64,000 bases of DNA from Eurosta solidaginis (GCF_040869045.1 NC_090319.1:283127693-283191692); one strand, 5' to 3'. Counted from the stretch's first letter, positions 20,997 to 34,231 are shown. Translations and numbers: made by a program. Notes: generated by a model not told the origin, from the sequence alone.

Positions 20997-22324
20997 ACAG
21001 TAACAATGTAAGTTCGATATATGGAGCGATGTATTTAGGAGAATCCTGTAGCCTTTCGGTTTATTTATAAGTAACTTTCCGCTGAGCTATATACTCGAAA
21101 CTTGGACCATAGTGAAATGAGCATGTTACTGACGAAAAAATTACACTAAGTAGGTGGTGCATATTTGGGAAACTCGTTAAAATCCGATTAAATCTTTCAA
21201 ATGAATATTAGATGATCATGATCAACGGGCAAAAATTTCTCTGAAGAGTGGGGTATAGCGGTCTCCAAAATTAATTTATCAACAAATATATGACAGTTGT
21301 CTGCCATTTTCTTATTTTCATCCAAATTGCACAACTTTTGAAATAAGAAAAAATATACGAAGACCTCGAGCTCGATCCAATGGATTTTAGACAGAGTGAA
21401 CATACATTTTTTTTTCCACTTTTCCAAAATCCATTTGGTTGTTATGTTTTCTAAAAGCCAATTGGCAAATCTAATATCCAAGCGACGCTTTCGAAATTCC
21501 ACTTGATAATCCTAAATTGCAATTGACGCTTTTGAAAATCCAACTGACTTTTCTAAAATCCAATTAAACTCTTTCTTGAATACAAAAATCTATCTTGAAA
21601 TGGAGTAAAATTCATACATACCTCCAGTAAAAAAATGAGACTATCTTGGCGAGGCACCTTAATGTACAAGTACTGTTGTTGTTACCAAGCCATCAATGTC
21701 AGTCGGCTCAGCTGCAATATCAACAATAAATTGTCTGCAATAATATTTATATCTACATACCTGAAATATAACAGGATAAGAAGACGCACGTGTGTAAGGA
21801 TGCAGTGATGTATGTGTATGTGTGTATGTAAATTTAGATATTCCTATAAAAGAATGCGGTGTGGGTAGATATCCTGGCAAATGCTCAAAACATATAAATA
21901 AAAATGTGCATTTTATTCGATTTGCCGTTATTACAAACCGTTTACATTTTTGCAACGTATCAAATCCGTTATGTGTGGGATTGTGTGCTTTTGACAAGCA
22001 TATGAGCGGTTACTTAACAGTGAAAAGGATATTTTTGATTGAAATGATCAATGAGCTTGTAACGAAGGGGCATTGTCCTTTGATATGGTTGCCAGCTGGA
22101 ATCCAAGAGAACATGTAAACTTGTGTCTATATCAGTTCCATCTTACATATATGTATGTAGACATCAATCAGTGTGTGTCCCTACAACCTACTTTCAGAGT
22201 AGGTTCCTCCTATGACTGTGCGTAAAATAGACATTGTTTGTGTACGTGTCATGCCCCAGGCAAAACTTCTATTTGTTTCAATTAATGATATTTACGTCTA
22301 GGTACCCAGTATATAAATAAGCTG
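20997..22324. other. Unassigned, with a short degenerate repeat
   Basis: Around 21418-21570 a TTTTCTAAAATCCAATTG-like unit recurs several times in diverged form on a period of about 20-25 bp. The rest shows nothing I recognise. Confidence 0.45.
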
Positions 22325-22750
22325 GTCATTTCGCAATGGTTTTAGATTTTATTTTGGAATAATCTCAAGATGGTTTTAGGGGTTAGTTCGGAATCATTAC
22401 ACGGTCATTAAGAGTCGTTTCAAGTCAATATAAGAATCAATTTTGGATTGGGACTATTTCTGGGTCATTTCGTGTTCCTTTTAGGTTCAATGCGGGGTAG
22501 GTAATTCTAGGGGCTATTTCGGGGTCCTTTCGGGGTAATTTCAAGATCACTTAGGGGGTTTGGAGATATTCTGTGATCATTCCGGTGTGGTTTTTGAGCA
22601 CTATATTGTTACAATTTCTTCGATACATTGAGGGGGGGGGGCTTTGGGGGTACTAAATTGGGATAATTTTTTTGATATTTTGGGATAACTTTGGGGAAAA
22701 TCGGGTTCATTTCGGGATCTTTTCGGAGTATATTCCCGGGTCATCGCAGA
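22325..22750. repeat. Degenerate TTTCGGGGTCA-type minisatellite
   Basis: The words GGTCATTTCG, TTTCGGGGTC, TTTCGGGATC and similar ones recur about every 10-20 bp through 425 bp, much decayed. A G10 run lies at about 22632. Confidence 0.65.
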
Positions 22751-23967
22751 ATGGTTATAGGAACTATATCCCTGCGTCTGTACAAACAAACTTTGGCCCA
22801 CAACTTCTTTTATGCATAAGAAAGGGCGTTGTAACTAGACCCTTTTATATATTTCATAATTTATATATACATAATTATAATTCTTGGAGAGGTAGTGGTA
22901 AACTTGAAATTCCTTGGTGCTCAAAATTGACGCGAGTTATCGCGATACAGGGAAAGCTGCCAATGGCCAAATCGCCTGGCGGTTAAGCGCCAATTAGTGA
23001 TGATGAGTGGTTCATGGAGTGATTATGCAGTAACGGTATATATGTATGTATAAGGGACTTTGAGGACTACATTTTAATGTAAAAGGGTCTTAGGTCAGAT
23101 AAATATGTAAAAATATTATGTAACCCCTTTAGCAGGGGTTAGAACTCAAAAAATTGTTGTAAACATTTCTGAAAATCTTACATTACGGCAATAATACTCC
23201 GATTACCTTTAGTTCAATTTTCCTTCAGCTGCACTTCATGCATAGATTTCAAAAAGTTTGCTCTGACAGAGTAATTGTGATGTTCGAATATTCCCTTCAA
23301 AAATCATGGAAGATTTTGTTTTTTTTTTTGTAAATAAAAGGTATAGCTCGAGCCACTTCATAATATGCAATATAATATTAAACACTCATACACTCATATC
23401 TACACTTACACATTCATTCGTACGTACATTCCCTTCTTTCACTGCTAAATTTGTTTTGTAATAGGATATTTTGAAGTGAATACGTAAGAGAAGGGAGAAA
23501 AATGAAAATAAATATTTATTTAGCGGTGAAAATTGTCGAAACACTTGAAAAATAGCGGAGATAGTGGAAAAAAAAAAATTTGATGAATCGTGATATATAC
23601 CGATTCATGCAACACATACACAGCTGGGCAAATCAAAGTGACTTATGCTCATACGTACATACAAATGTATGTGTGTATGTTTTGTATGTATATAAAATTT
23701 ATTAAAGTGTTGCATGTTCTTATGTCCGAGCAGCTGATAAGGTTATTTGAATTGTATGTATGTATTAGTTGTGCATTTTGTAATTCAAGAAGTTTATTAA
23801 AAAGGGCAGAAATAAAAATGAAAAATAAATTGATAAAGGGGCACGTAGTATTTTTATATGTACCTATGTATGTGTCAGCTATGCTATGGAGGTAGTGTGC
23901 ATGCCGAAATTTGCAAGTTTGAATTTTTTTCTGAAGCAGTGTCATGTTTTTTCATTTATAACCAAAA
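22751..23967. other. Unassigned, AT-rich
   Basis: It contains TGTATG-rich microsatellite-like stretches near 23640-23760. No coding signal or repeat family was recognised. Confidence 0.5.
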
Positions 23968-24352
23968 TAAAAAAAAAAATTTTATAAAATTGTATGCACT
24001 TCCTTTATATAAATGGACAAAAATCAGCGAAAAATGTCTCCTTATATAAAGACATATTCTCGCTAAATTTTGATTTTTAAATTTTGCCATAGAAATTGTA
24101 AAAATATTTATGAGAAGTAAAAATATAAAAGTGGAGCGCATATTACTTGGATTGGAAAGTTGGTCGGAGAGAAGATATTACTAGTCAATTAATTGCGCCC
24201 CACCTTTATATTTTTACTTCTCATAAATATTTTTGTAATTTCTATGTCAAAATTTAAAAATCAAAATTTTGCAAGAAAAAGTCTTTATATAAGGAGACAT
24301 TTTTCACTGACTTTTGTCCATTTACATAAAGGAAGTGCTTAAAATTTTTTTA
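23968..24352. mobile_element. Foldback element, 385-bp hairpin
   Basis: Two arms of about 160-170 bp (23968-24141 and 24194-24352) are inverted copies, with close to 90% identity by eye. Both contain TTATGAGAAGTAAAAATATA, ATGTCTCCTTATATAAAGAC and ACTTCCTTTAT on the relevant strand. The spacer is about 50 bp. No coding potential. Transcripts would fold into long double-stranded RNA. Confidence 0.85.
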
Positions 24353-24364
24353 TTTTATTTTTAT

Positions 24365-25200
24365 TTTTATTTTCTCCTTTTCTTTCATTTCCTCGGTGTC
24401 TTAACCTATCTGTTAAGTTTTACGCTTGTAGCTCAATGAGAACTTACATAAAAATCGATCCCAAAATTCCCTCAGTACCGTTTGATTTTTCTAAATATCT
24501 CTGTCCCTGTGCCCCTAGCGAAACTTTTTGTATTGTGTCATCGGCTGTCATCGACCTCTGAATTAATCTCTAAATTTTTAGCCTCTAGCTCATCTAGAAG
24601 TTACGTAAAACCCGGTTTTAAATTTCTAAATTATAATATAATTATTCGATCCGTGTGCCACCTAACCTTTTGTTCCTTTGTCACGGTGTCATAACCTGTC
24701 TCTGAGGTTTCATGTTTGTAGCTCAATGAGAAGTTACTTTAAAATCGATCTCAAAACACCAAATTTCCAAATTCTTATCTAAATATTTCAATCCGTGCGC
24801 GACCTAACGGAATTTTTCTCCTTTTCTTAAATTTTCTCAGCGTCTTATCCTATCTGTTAAGTTTTACGCTTGTAGCTCAATGAGAACGTACATAAAAATC
24901 GATCCCAAAATTCCCTCCGTTCCGCTTGATTTTTCTAAATATCTCATCCCGTGCGCCCCCTAGCCAATCTTTTTTTTATCGTGTCATCGACCTCTGAATT
25001 AAGTTTGAAATTTCAAGTCTCTAGCTCATTTAGAAGTTACTTAAAAGCTGGTTTGACAATTTTCAAATTCTTATCTAATTATTTCGATCCGTGCGCCAAA
25101 TAACGGATTTTATTTCCTTTTGTTGCTTTGTCACGGTGTTCTAACCTATGTGTAAGCTTTCACGTTTGTAGCTCAATGAGAAGTTACTTAAAAATCTATT
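24365..25200. repeat. Tandem array, about 150-bp unit, six units
   Basis: The word TAGCTCA(A/T)(T/C)(G/T)AGAA recurs at about 24428, 24585, 24718, 24872, 25021 and 25168, so the period is 133-157 bp. Each unit also has a CGATCCGTGCGCCACCTAA-like segment and a TTACxTAAAA segment. The order of landmarks is the same as in repeat C, so the two probably share ancestry. Confidence 0.75.
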
Positions 25201-25429
25201 GCAAGATTTGTATGAAAAGCGGACAGACATTCAACCGACCTACGTAAAATATAAGAGAATGCGTTATATGGAAGAACAACACTGCCAAACCATAAAAAAA
25301 TGTTGTCTTTGCTTTTGCTCAGACCCATGTATGCAACTACATGAATGCATGAATAAACGTGCCGAATATGAATAAGAAGGTCGTTTTGCTCCAACCCCTC
25401 CAACGGAAGCAGGAGCCCAAATGGTATGT

Positions 25430-25930
25430 AAATGGTTTGTTATCGATGAGTCATAGCTTCGTTATCGACTGTTTACAGGCGTGTTATCCTCTTCTTGTCG
25501 CGGAGATATCGGTTTGCTGTACATATCGAATTGCTTCCAAACAAAATTTGACAAGGGCTGGCGGACAATCGTTCTAATAAATTTTTTGTATCGATTACAA
25601 AGGTTATAAATGAATTACAGATTAGTTATCGACTTCGTTCTTTGTTCGTTATCGATAATCTGTCGATTTTCTATCGGAACGGAATCCATTTGTCACCAAA
25701 AAGTTGTCGATTTATTTTCGAAAAAAGTTATCAGTTTCTCATCGACGGGTTTTCAAATTGTTATTGGCGTGTTATCGTCGACTTATCGGTTTGCATTGTG
25801 CAAAAACCGATAAAACTGTAAAATAAAATCTATAACATATCTGCAACCCGTCGATAATGTGCCGATAACAAACCGTTAACTCGACGATAATAATTCGCTA
25901 TCTATAATAGGCCGATAATAAAACAAAAAT
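25430..25930. repeat. TATCG motif cluster with inverted second part
   Basis: GTTATCGA and close variants recur many times on the plus strand from 25439 to about 25790. From about 25808 the complement dominates (CCGATAA, CGATAAC, CGATAATA). A similar arrangement is found at 59740-60200. Not coding. Confidence 0.7.
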
Positions 25931-26159
25931 CGTTTTTGCCGTTAGGAAATCATCTTAAGCTCTTCTCAAAAAGCCCGAAATTATTTGTTTGTGGTAAAGA
26001 GCCGTAGAAGTTTGTTGTGTGTTTAACTTATATCCCTGGTGTAGCTCTAGTTAACTTTGAATCATTAGTTTCCTTTGAAAACTTGGTATTTACACCTTTT
26101 TTTCATAGCAGGCCGTAAATATCCGGGAGAGGTGTCATCTTCGTTCGACACCGTCCATG

Positions 26160-27240
26160 ATTCCGAGTTATACATCAGGACAAGTATGATGAGCGACTTC
26201 TCGAACATGATTTTTATTTGTCTAGAGGCCTCAGCCTAACGTAGCTTTTATTGGTAAGAGTTAATCTCCGTTTGATTTCTAATCTGAAATTTTTTTTGCG
26301 TAAAAGCAGGTTCCCAGATAGACAAAGTCCTTCACTGTCTCGATTTTATATCCGTCAATAGTGACGTGGCTGCTAAGGCGCGAATGCTCTGATTCTTTCA
26401 TGGATGACAGCATTACTTCATTTTGTTCGCATTTTCCGCAGTCCTCACTTTTTTTCCTCTTTGTCTAATTCAGAGGAGGTAGAACTTACGACAAGTTTTT
26501 CAAGCCCAATAATACCAATATCATAAGCATACGCCAGCAAGTTTACGTTGTTACAATATTTTGTGTCATCACGGTTTAGTTTAGCTGCTAATATTACCTT
26601 CTCCAGTATTAGTTTAAAGGAGTCAAAAAGGGAGAGGGGTTACTTTTCTGAAGCCTCGTTTCGTTTTGAATTTTTCGAAGCGGTCCTTCCTGTTACTACG
26701 GGACTTGAGGTGTTGTTCAACGTCATTTGGCAAAGCCTAATCAACTTTGCAGGGAGCTTAAAGTCATACATAGCAGCATACAATAAACGTTTTTTGTGTT
26801 GTCCAAGGCTGCTTTGAAGTCGACAAAAATATGGTGGTGTTTTCTCTTATCATGGGTCTTCTGCAGAATCTGGCTTATCGTGAAGATCTGTTCGGTAGTA
26901 GATTTGCCAGGTCTGAGGCTTCATAAATAAAACCTAATCTGTGCGTCGACTTTTGGCTTAAGTCATTCTCACTATATGCTAGATAGAACCCTGTATTAAA
27001 CCAGGACACACTTAGGCAATTTCCAATCTAGATGCATGTGCTCGTTTGACCATATTTTGCGTTGGTGTAGATGTTTGCTCTTTAGAAATTTATATTGCCA
27101 TCTCACTTTTTCATAGTGACGTGCCGGATCATGTTTTCCGTCATGGACGATGATGGTATCGGGTTCGTTTTCTCCCTCGTTAGCTAGCAATAACCAGAAG
27201 AGCTCCCTCCACACGTTGTCCTTTAATTTCAGTAGAAATT
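26160..27240 (-). pseudogene. LINE L1 (RTE-like), linker to RT thumb
   Basis: On the minus strand, 27240-27000 gives FWLLLANEGENEPDTIIVHDGKH and RWQYKFLKSKHLHQRKI, the segment between endonuclease and RT. Then comes RT with the palm site read as YAYD near 26520-26531, so the first aspartate is changed. Next, up to 26160, is the FVYLG-type thumb region, parallel to 45955-46345. Frameshifts and stops are dense. Confidence 0.72.
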
Positions 27241-27307
27241 ACGTTTAAAGAGATATTTTGTTATATAAACAGTTATACATACATACAATGTAGGGCAATC
27301 AGTAACT

Positions 27308-29560
27308 AACCTGTAGGGAAAATCAATAGGTCAAAACTGGCTGCTCGTGCATTCCTAACCACTACAAGTTTGCATGGCAATGTCCTAGGCTGCAGAAATT
27401 GTCCCCGCTACTTTAGCTTTCTTCACTTATGAACTAGATACAAATGTCCACATTGAAAATAGTTGTTTATTGGGACTATTTCGATAGTTCGAACTAGTGT
27501 AAAAATTTACAATCTAGATCTTGTTCTTTTCTTGGTACAAATTCTACATGTTGCTTCTAATAAGATATTATCCCCTTTTTCGATACTTCCGAACGGATGC
27601 AAAGTGTGCGAAAAGAGGCATTCTCAAACCGAGGCTTCTTAAAGCTGGTAGCAGTTTTTTTGTTGATTTTATTTTTTTTTTCGGTGAAACCTTTGATAAC
27701 ATTACGAAATTGCCTGATGATGATTACGTTGGCCGTTTTCGAAATGGACCCATCGCAATATGCCAGTAAATGTTTTTTCTTTCTTTTCAGTTTCTCTTAG
27801 AAAAACCATAGTAATTGAATATTCAATTATTATAAGCCGGTGTTAAGCTCATGAATTCTTAATAATAAGTATAAATTGAACGAACCATTAAACAAACAAA
27901 TATAAAGAGAAAATCTTGTTAAACGAACTAGTACTTATTTGGCACTTTATATCTAGTTCCGAATCATAAATTTGTACAACTATTTATTAACTTCCCTTCA
28001 AGTTCTTCAGATCTAGATCTAAAGTACCAAATAAGTATACTCTGAGAAAAAATCGTGCTAAAACGAACGAAACACGTTCAAAATTAAGAACATTCGATGA
28101 AACAAGTCTGCTAAGTACGTTTTTTCTTAACTCGTGACCGATGGGCTTGTTTTAAGAACAGTTTTTCCAAGCACACCGTTCGTATTTTATGACCACTTTG
28201 GTATTGATGTGTGAACCTTCCGTGCTCATTTCAAGCACTACTTGGGCTTGATTTAAAATTTTGCGTTCTCACGCTTCGAGAACAATTTGTGGTCGATTTA
28301 ACATTTTTCGGTGTCAGTTCAAGAACGGTTTGTGCTTGACCTTTGGGGGGAGTGGGTAAGGTAATTTTTTCAAGAGGTACCAATTCATTTATTTTTTTTA
28401 TTAATAAAAATTTTTTTTGTAATTATTAAAAAATATTAATGACAAAACAAATAATTATTAAAATTCCAAAAGATTTGAAAAAAAAGCATAATATGCATTT
28501 TTCTTATTTGATAATGCTATCTGAATATATATTTAAAACATTTCATAACAAGTTTGAGAATTACCTGTGCATATGTGAATGGGGCTGAACGAAAAATAAG
28601 AGTTAAAAAAATAGAATAAAAAAATTGTTTTAAAAAACTTCAGAGTTTGACGGCGATCGAACTCGCGTCACACGATCACAACCGCAACATCATAGTCGCT
28701 GGGCCACTACAACTGCTTGGTAGCTTGTGCCAAATGTTGTATTTAACATTGTAGTGTACACGAATTATACCGTTTCTTTTTTCTTGAGTTTAATCTAAGA
28801 ACATTGTTCTTAATTTGAGAACATTGTTCTCATTAATAGAACATTTGTTCTTATTTTAAGACCAGCCGTTTTATTTTCAAGAAAATGGTTGTCAGTTCAA
28901 GAGCAAGGTTGTTGTTTTGGGAACAGGTCGTTCGTTTTTCAAGAACAAAAAAGTAAGAACATGAAAAGCTTGAATTGAGTCCGGTGGTGCTGGATTTTAG
29001 AGTGGCGTTTTTCTCTTAGTGTACTAGCTGGATAGTTTCTAGATTTCCTTACATAGTTCAAAAAATCGAAAGCATATTTAACATATATTGGATAAATAGG
29101 CACCTCCACAAAAAAAGCTTCTTGCTTTAAAGAGCTTCGACTATGAATATACTTTCTTTCCATACATTTTAAAGCCTTTTTCGCCGATATTGTCACTGTT
29201 TCGAAACTATCGACAAAAAGCTTAAAATGGTTCAAGAAACAACATGTCAAGTTTCGGCCCGGTTCCAGACCAATTTAGTAGTACCAACAAAAGAAATAGG
29301 TCTGAAATGTAAATTTTTCGACTAGTTGGGAACTACCGAAATAGTACCAATAAACCAACTGGTTCTAAGGGTTGAATTTGTATCCAGTTCGAAACTATAG
29401 AAAATGTAATGCAATGGGGACAATTTCCATCGCCTAGAAAATCGCTGTGTTAAATTCGTCAGTTGAAAGCACGTAAAAGTGATAGAGGGCCAAATAGTAA
29501 TGGTCCAAATGCACGAGAATCACACCAGTTCTGAACTAGAGATTTTCCTTACAGGGTAGT
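27308..29560. mobile_element. Element with long (about 260-300 bp) inverted ends
   Basis: The left end CTAACCTGTAGGGAAAATC and the inverted right end CTACCCTGTAAGGAAAATC match at 16 or 17 of 19. Similarity continues through GAAATTGTCCCC, ACAAATxxxxCA, TTTATTGGxACTATTTCG and TAAAxATTTACA to about 27560 and 29230. No target duplication could be fixed, so the class is open. A second element lies inside at 28038-29023. Confidence 0.65.
28038..29023. mobile_element. Nested element with ACTAAGAGAAAAA-type ends
   Basis: The left end TACTCTGAGAAAAAATCG and the inverted right end ACACTAAGAGAAAAACG form imperfect TIRs. The inside is full of GAACA/TGTTC words, including palindromic AGAACATTGTTCT near 28798. 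On the minus strand about 28645-28718 there is a tRNA-like stretch (A-box-like TGGCCCAGCG, B-box-like GAGTTCGATCGCC). No coding frame. Confidence 0.5.
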
Positions 29561-30643
29561 TAAGCATAATGCACAAATTTTTTTAGTAAACTCATACTTT
29601 TCTATTCGCTGTAAAAATTACCCAGAAAACTAGTTTGTAATTCAGCCCAGTTGGTTTTTTTTTTTTTTGAAAAACATAGCTAAATATAACCATTATCTTT
29701 TATGTTGACAACTGTTTTTTAAGGCACACGTCTGTTTGTTCGTCCATCCTAGCTTCTACATATATCCATGCATATGAAACAAAATTTATGCTACCGTGTC
29801 GATGAACATAGCCAAAACAGCTATTAAAATAGTAAAAAAAAATGCTCTGGTATGAGTAAAATAATAAAACGATTTTCGCTGGCGGCAAAAAAAAAAAAGA
29901 ATCTGAAATTCTCAAACACTGATGCCACATAAAAAAAAAAAAAGAAAACAAACAGTGGGCGCTATGCTTTCATTGCGTTTTGCCAGAGGTTGCGAAAGGT
30001 AAATTTACCTTGCTTCTATATTTTTATTTATTTGCCTCCTGCCCTCGAAGTAGACAGTGTGCATTTGCCAAGAGTTTAAAAAAGAATAAGCAAATAATTC
30101 AGACACGAGTTTAAAAATTACAATTGCTACATTAACCCGGAAGGGCAATTTCTAATGCGAAAAGTTTGAATCTATTTACAAGGTCCGAAAAATAAATAAA
30201 ATTGAAATAGCACGCAATTAATAATCCTTTGACATAAAATAACTGTTGAAAAGATGGTTAAGCAGGAGTTGAAAGGATTGCAACAAGTATAAATGAGTTG
30301 CCTCAAACTGACGTGAGCTCTTTAAACAGATGAAATCGTATCTCTACAATTAGCAAAGGTGACTCTCAGTGGATGTCTGCATATCTTCCGTCATCTCTAA
30401 AAATATCGAACGACGCATCGTTCGTTACTGATTTTTGAAAAACAAAAACACGTGCAAGTCTTTATATTCCAAGAAAGATGAAACTATTTTTAACACGCTT
30501 ATATTAGCTTCACTTATATGTTTGTAACTCTCTAGGATGGGCGCGCAATTATTGAAGAAGGCAGTAGTTATATAACTCGCTAGAAAACGAGTTGTGCTTA
30601 ATAGCGGTGACATGAACCTCTGTGCTACGGCCTGTTGTTTAGT
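29561..30643. other. Mostly unassigned; contains repeat E
   Basis: 30020-30105 is an inverted copy of repeat E (6050-6165). T- and A-runs lie at 29649-29667 and 29887-29942. Near 30500 is a diverged copy of the AGCTAATAAAAGCGTGT word, on the minus strand. Confidence 0.5.
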
Positions 30644-33502
30644 TTTTTATACTCAGTTGAGCAGAGCTCACAGAGTATATTAACTTTGATTGGATAACGG
30701 TTGGTTGTACAGGTATAAAGGAATCGAGGTAGATATAGACTTCCATATATCAAAATCATCAGTATCGAAAAAAAAATTGATTGAGCCATTTCCGTCCATC
30801 CGTCTGTCCGTTAACACGATAACTTGAGTAAATTTTGAGTTATCTTGATGAAATTTGGTATGTAGATTCCTGGGCACTTATCTCAGATAGCTATTTAAAA
30901 TGAACGATATCGAACTATAACCACGCCCACTTTTTCGATATCGAAAATTTCGAAAAACCGAAAAAATGCGATAATTCATTGCCAAAGGCGGTTAAAGCGA
31001 TGAAACTTCGTAGATGGGTTGACGTTATGACGCAAAATAGAAAATTAGTAAGATTTTGGACAATGGGCGTGGCACCGCCCACTTTTACAAGAAGGTAATT
31101 TAAAAGTTTTGCAAGCTGTAATTTGGCAGTCGTTGAAGATATCATAATGAAATTTGGCAGGAACGTTACTCCTATTACTATATATGTGATAAATAAAAAT
31201 TAGCAAAATGGGGTGAAGAACACGCCCACTTTTTAAAACAAAATTTTTTTTAAATTCATATTTTAACAAAAAATTTAATATCTTTACTGTATATAAGTAA
31301 ATTAAGTCAAAATTCAACTCCAGTAATGATATGATGCAACAAAATACAAAAATAAAAGAAAATTTCAAAATGGGCGTGGCTCCGCCCATTTTCATTTAGT
31401 TTGTCTAGAATACTTTCAATGCCATAAGTCGAACAAACATTTACCAATCCTTCGTAAATTTGGTAGGGCCATAGATTCAATGACGGTAACTGTTCTCTGT
31501 GAAAATGGGCCAAATCGGTGGAAGCCACGCCCAGTTTTTATACACAGTCCACCGTCTGTCCTTCCGCTCGGCCTTTAACGCAATAACTTGAGCAAAAAAC
31601 GATATATCTTTACTAAACTCAGTTGACGTACTTATCTGAACTCACTTTATCTTGGTATAAAAAATGGCCGAAATCTGACCATAACCACGCCCACTTTATC
31701 GATATCGAAAATTACGAAAAATTAAAAAAATGCCATAAATTCTATACCAAATACGAAAAAAGTGTTGAAACATGGTAACTGGATTAGTTTATTGACGCAA
31801 AATATAACTTTGGAAAAAACTTTGTAAAATGGGTGTGACACCTACCATATTAAGTAGAAGAAAATGAAAAAGTTCTACAAGGCGAAATCAACAGCCCTTG
31901 GAATCTTGGCAGGAATACTGTTAGTGGTATTGCATATATAATAAATTAGCAGTACCCGACAGATGATTTTCTGGATCACCTGGTCCACATTTTGGTCGAT
32001 ATCGCGAGAACGCCTTCACATATAAATCTAAGGGCCACTCGCTTTTAAAACTCTCATTAATACCTTTAATTTGATATCCATATCGTACAAACACATTCTA
32101 GAGTCACCCCTGGCCCACCCTAATGGCGATATCTCGAAAAGGCGTCCACCTATAGACCTAATGCACACTCCCTCTTAAAATGCTCAGTAAGAACTTTCGG
32201 TTGATACCCATATCGTACAAACATTCTAGAGTCACCCCTGGCCCACCCTAATGGCGATATCTCGAAAAGGCGTCCACCTATAGACCTAATGTCCACTCCC
32301 TCTTAAAATGCTCAGTAACACCTTTCGTTTGATACCCATATCGTACAAACATTCTAGAGTCACCCCTGGCCCACCCTAATGGCGATATCTCGAAAAGGCG
32401 TCCACCTATAGAACTAAGGATTACTCCCTTTTAAAATACTCATTGCCACCTTTCATTTGATACCCATATCGTACAAACACATTCTAGAGTCACCCTGGCC
32501 CACCCTAATGGCGATATCTCGAAAGGCGTCCACCTATAGACCTAATGCCCACTCCCTCTTAAAATGCTCAGTAACACCTTTCGTTTGATACCCATATCGT
32601 ACAAACATTCTAGAGTCACCCCTGGCCCACCCTAATGATGATATCTCGAAAAGGCGTCCACCTATAGACCTAATGCCCACTCCCTCTTAAAATGCTCAGT
32701 AACACCTTTCGTTTGATACCCATATCGTAAAAATATTCTAGAGTCACCCATTGCCCACCCTAATGGCGATATCTCGAAAAGGCGTCCACCTATAGACCTA
32801 TAGCCCACTCCCTCTTAAAATGCTCAGTAACACCTTTCATTTGATTCCCGTATCGTACAAACACATTCTAGAGACACCCCTGGTCCACCTTTATGGCGAT
32901 ATCTCGAAACGGCGTCCACCTATGGAACTAAGGATCACTCCTTTTCAAAATACTCATTAACAGCTTTCATTTGATACCCATATCGTACAAACATATTCTA
33001 GAGTCACCCCTGGTCCACCTTTATGGCGATTTCTCGAAAAGGCGTTCACCTATAGAACTAAAGCCCATTCCCTTTTAAAATACCCATTAACAGCTTTCAT
33101 TTGATACCCATATCGTACAAACACATTCTAGAGACACCCCTGGTCCACCTTTATGGCGATATCTCGAAACGGCGTCCACCTATGGAACTAAGGATCACTC
33201 TTTTTCAAAATACTCATTAACAGCTTTCATTTGATACCCATATCGTACAAACACATTCTAGAGTCAGCCCTGGTCCACCTTTATAGCGATATCCCTAAAT
33301 GGCGTCCATCCATAGAACTATGGCCTACTCTCTCTTAAAATACTCTTTAATACCTTCCATTTGATACACATGTCATACAACCACATTCCAGGGTTACCCT
33401 AGGTTCATTTTCCTACATGGTGATTTTCCTTATTTTGTCTCCATAGCTCTCAACTGAGTATGTAATGTTCGGTTACACCCGAACTTAGCCTTCCTTACTT
33501 GT
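30644..33502 (+). mobile_element. Family A helentron-like element, best copy A4 (2.86 kb)
   Basis: The 5' end is TTTTTTATACTCAGTTGAG. The inverted word CTCAACTGAGTA is at 33449-33460, followed by a stem-loop GTTCGG-TTACAC-CCGAAC (33467-33484) and the terminus TTAGCCTTCCTTACTTG. So the inverted repeat is terminal at one end and subterminal at the other. The element is flanked by T-rich DNA, contains a CCGTCC microsatellite and a large minisatellite (31980-33400), and has no coding frame. These are the traits of helentron-derived DINE-1/HINE elements, which rely on a Rep/helicase protein in trans. The class is my inference. Confidence 0.75.
31980..33400 (+). repeat. 128-bp minisatellite inside family A, about 11 units
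   Basis: CATTCTAGAGTCACCC starts units at 32094, 32222, 32350, 32480 and onward, so the period is 128-130 bp. Each unit reads through GGCGATATCTCGAAAAGGCG, CCACCTATAGA, TTAAAATxCTCA and TTTGATACCCATATCGTACA. Outer units are more diverged than the central ones. Confidence 0.9.
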
Positions 33503-34231
33503 TTTAAACTATATTTATGTTATTGGTATTTCATTTCAAAACAACCCTGGCGCAAAACATGGCGAAGTAAAATAAATGCAGCAAGGGACGATAGAAAAGA
33601 GTATGTATTGGATTAGTCATTTTTTAGGCATTTTTGAATAATTGTAAGTAGGACCTTGAACGATTTTCGAATTTCGAATTTGGGACTTTCATTCATCAAA
33701 AATGTTCATCCGCCCACTGTGCGACATCAGGTAAGCAATATGAGTCTCTTGTTCTTGTTATATAAAATTATTAAGAGCATGAGAAAACCATCAACAATTT
33801 TTGTTTACAATTATGTACTGAATATCAGTGATCAGCTTTAAAATCTATACCTATTTAAACCGTATGCAACGAATCTTATTAAAGTAAAATAACATTTGCT
33901 TTTGATTTATTGTATTAATGGCACGCGGCACTCATTATTAGTTATGTACATATCGTAAAATAAAATTAAAGAAAAAAAAACTTTTTTAAAAATAAGCTTT
34001 TATTATTGGTTTATAAAATTAACTAAAAAGTAAAAAATAAATTCACTGTAAAGAAATATAACACTTTATAAGTTAATTGTAACCTTTAACGATAACAATG
34101 GTTTACAGCCAAAATGCACCAGGGACGCCATTATGAAATTCCTATGTAAAATCACCCCCTGATTTCGAAAATCAAGGTTATTTTTAATTCTATGGTAACG
34201 TTTTTGAGATACTTACGAATAACGGTTTCTT

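Noticed and set aside
31980..33400. CRISPR-like array
   Set aside because: Units are head-to-tail 128-bp repeats without unique spacers, inside a eukaryotic mobile element.
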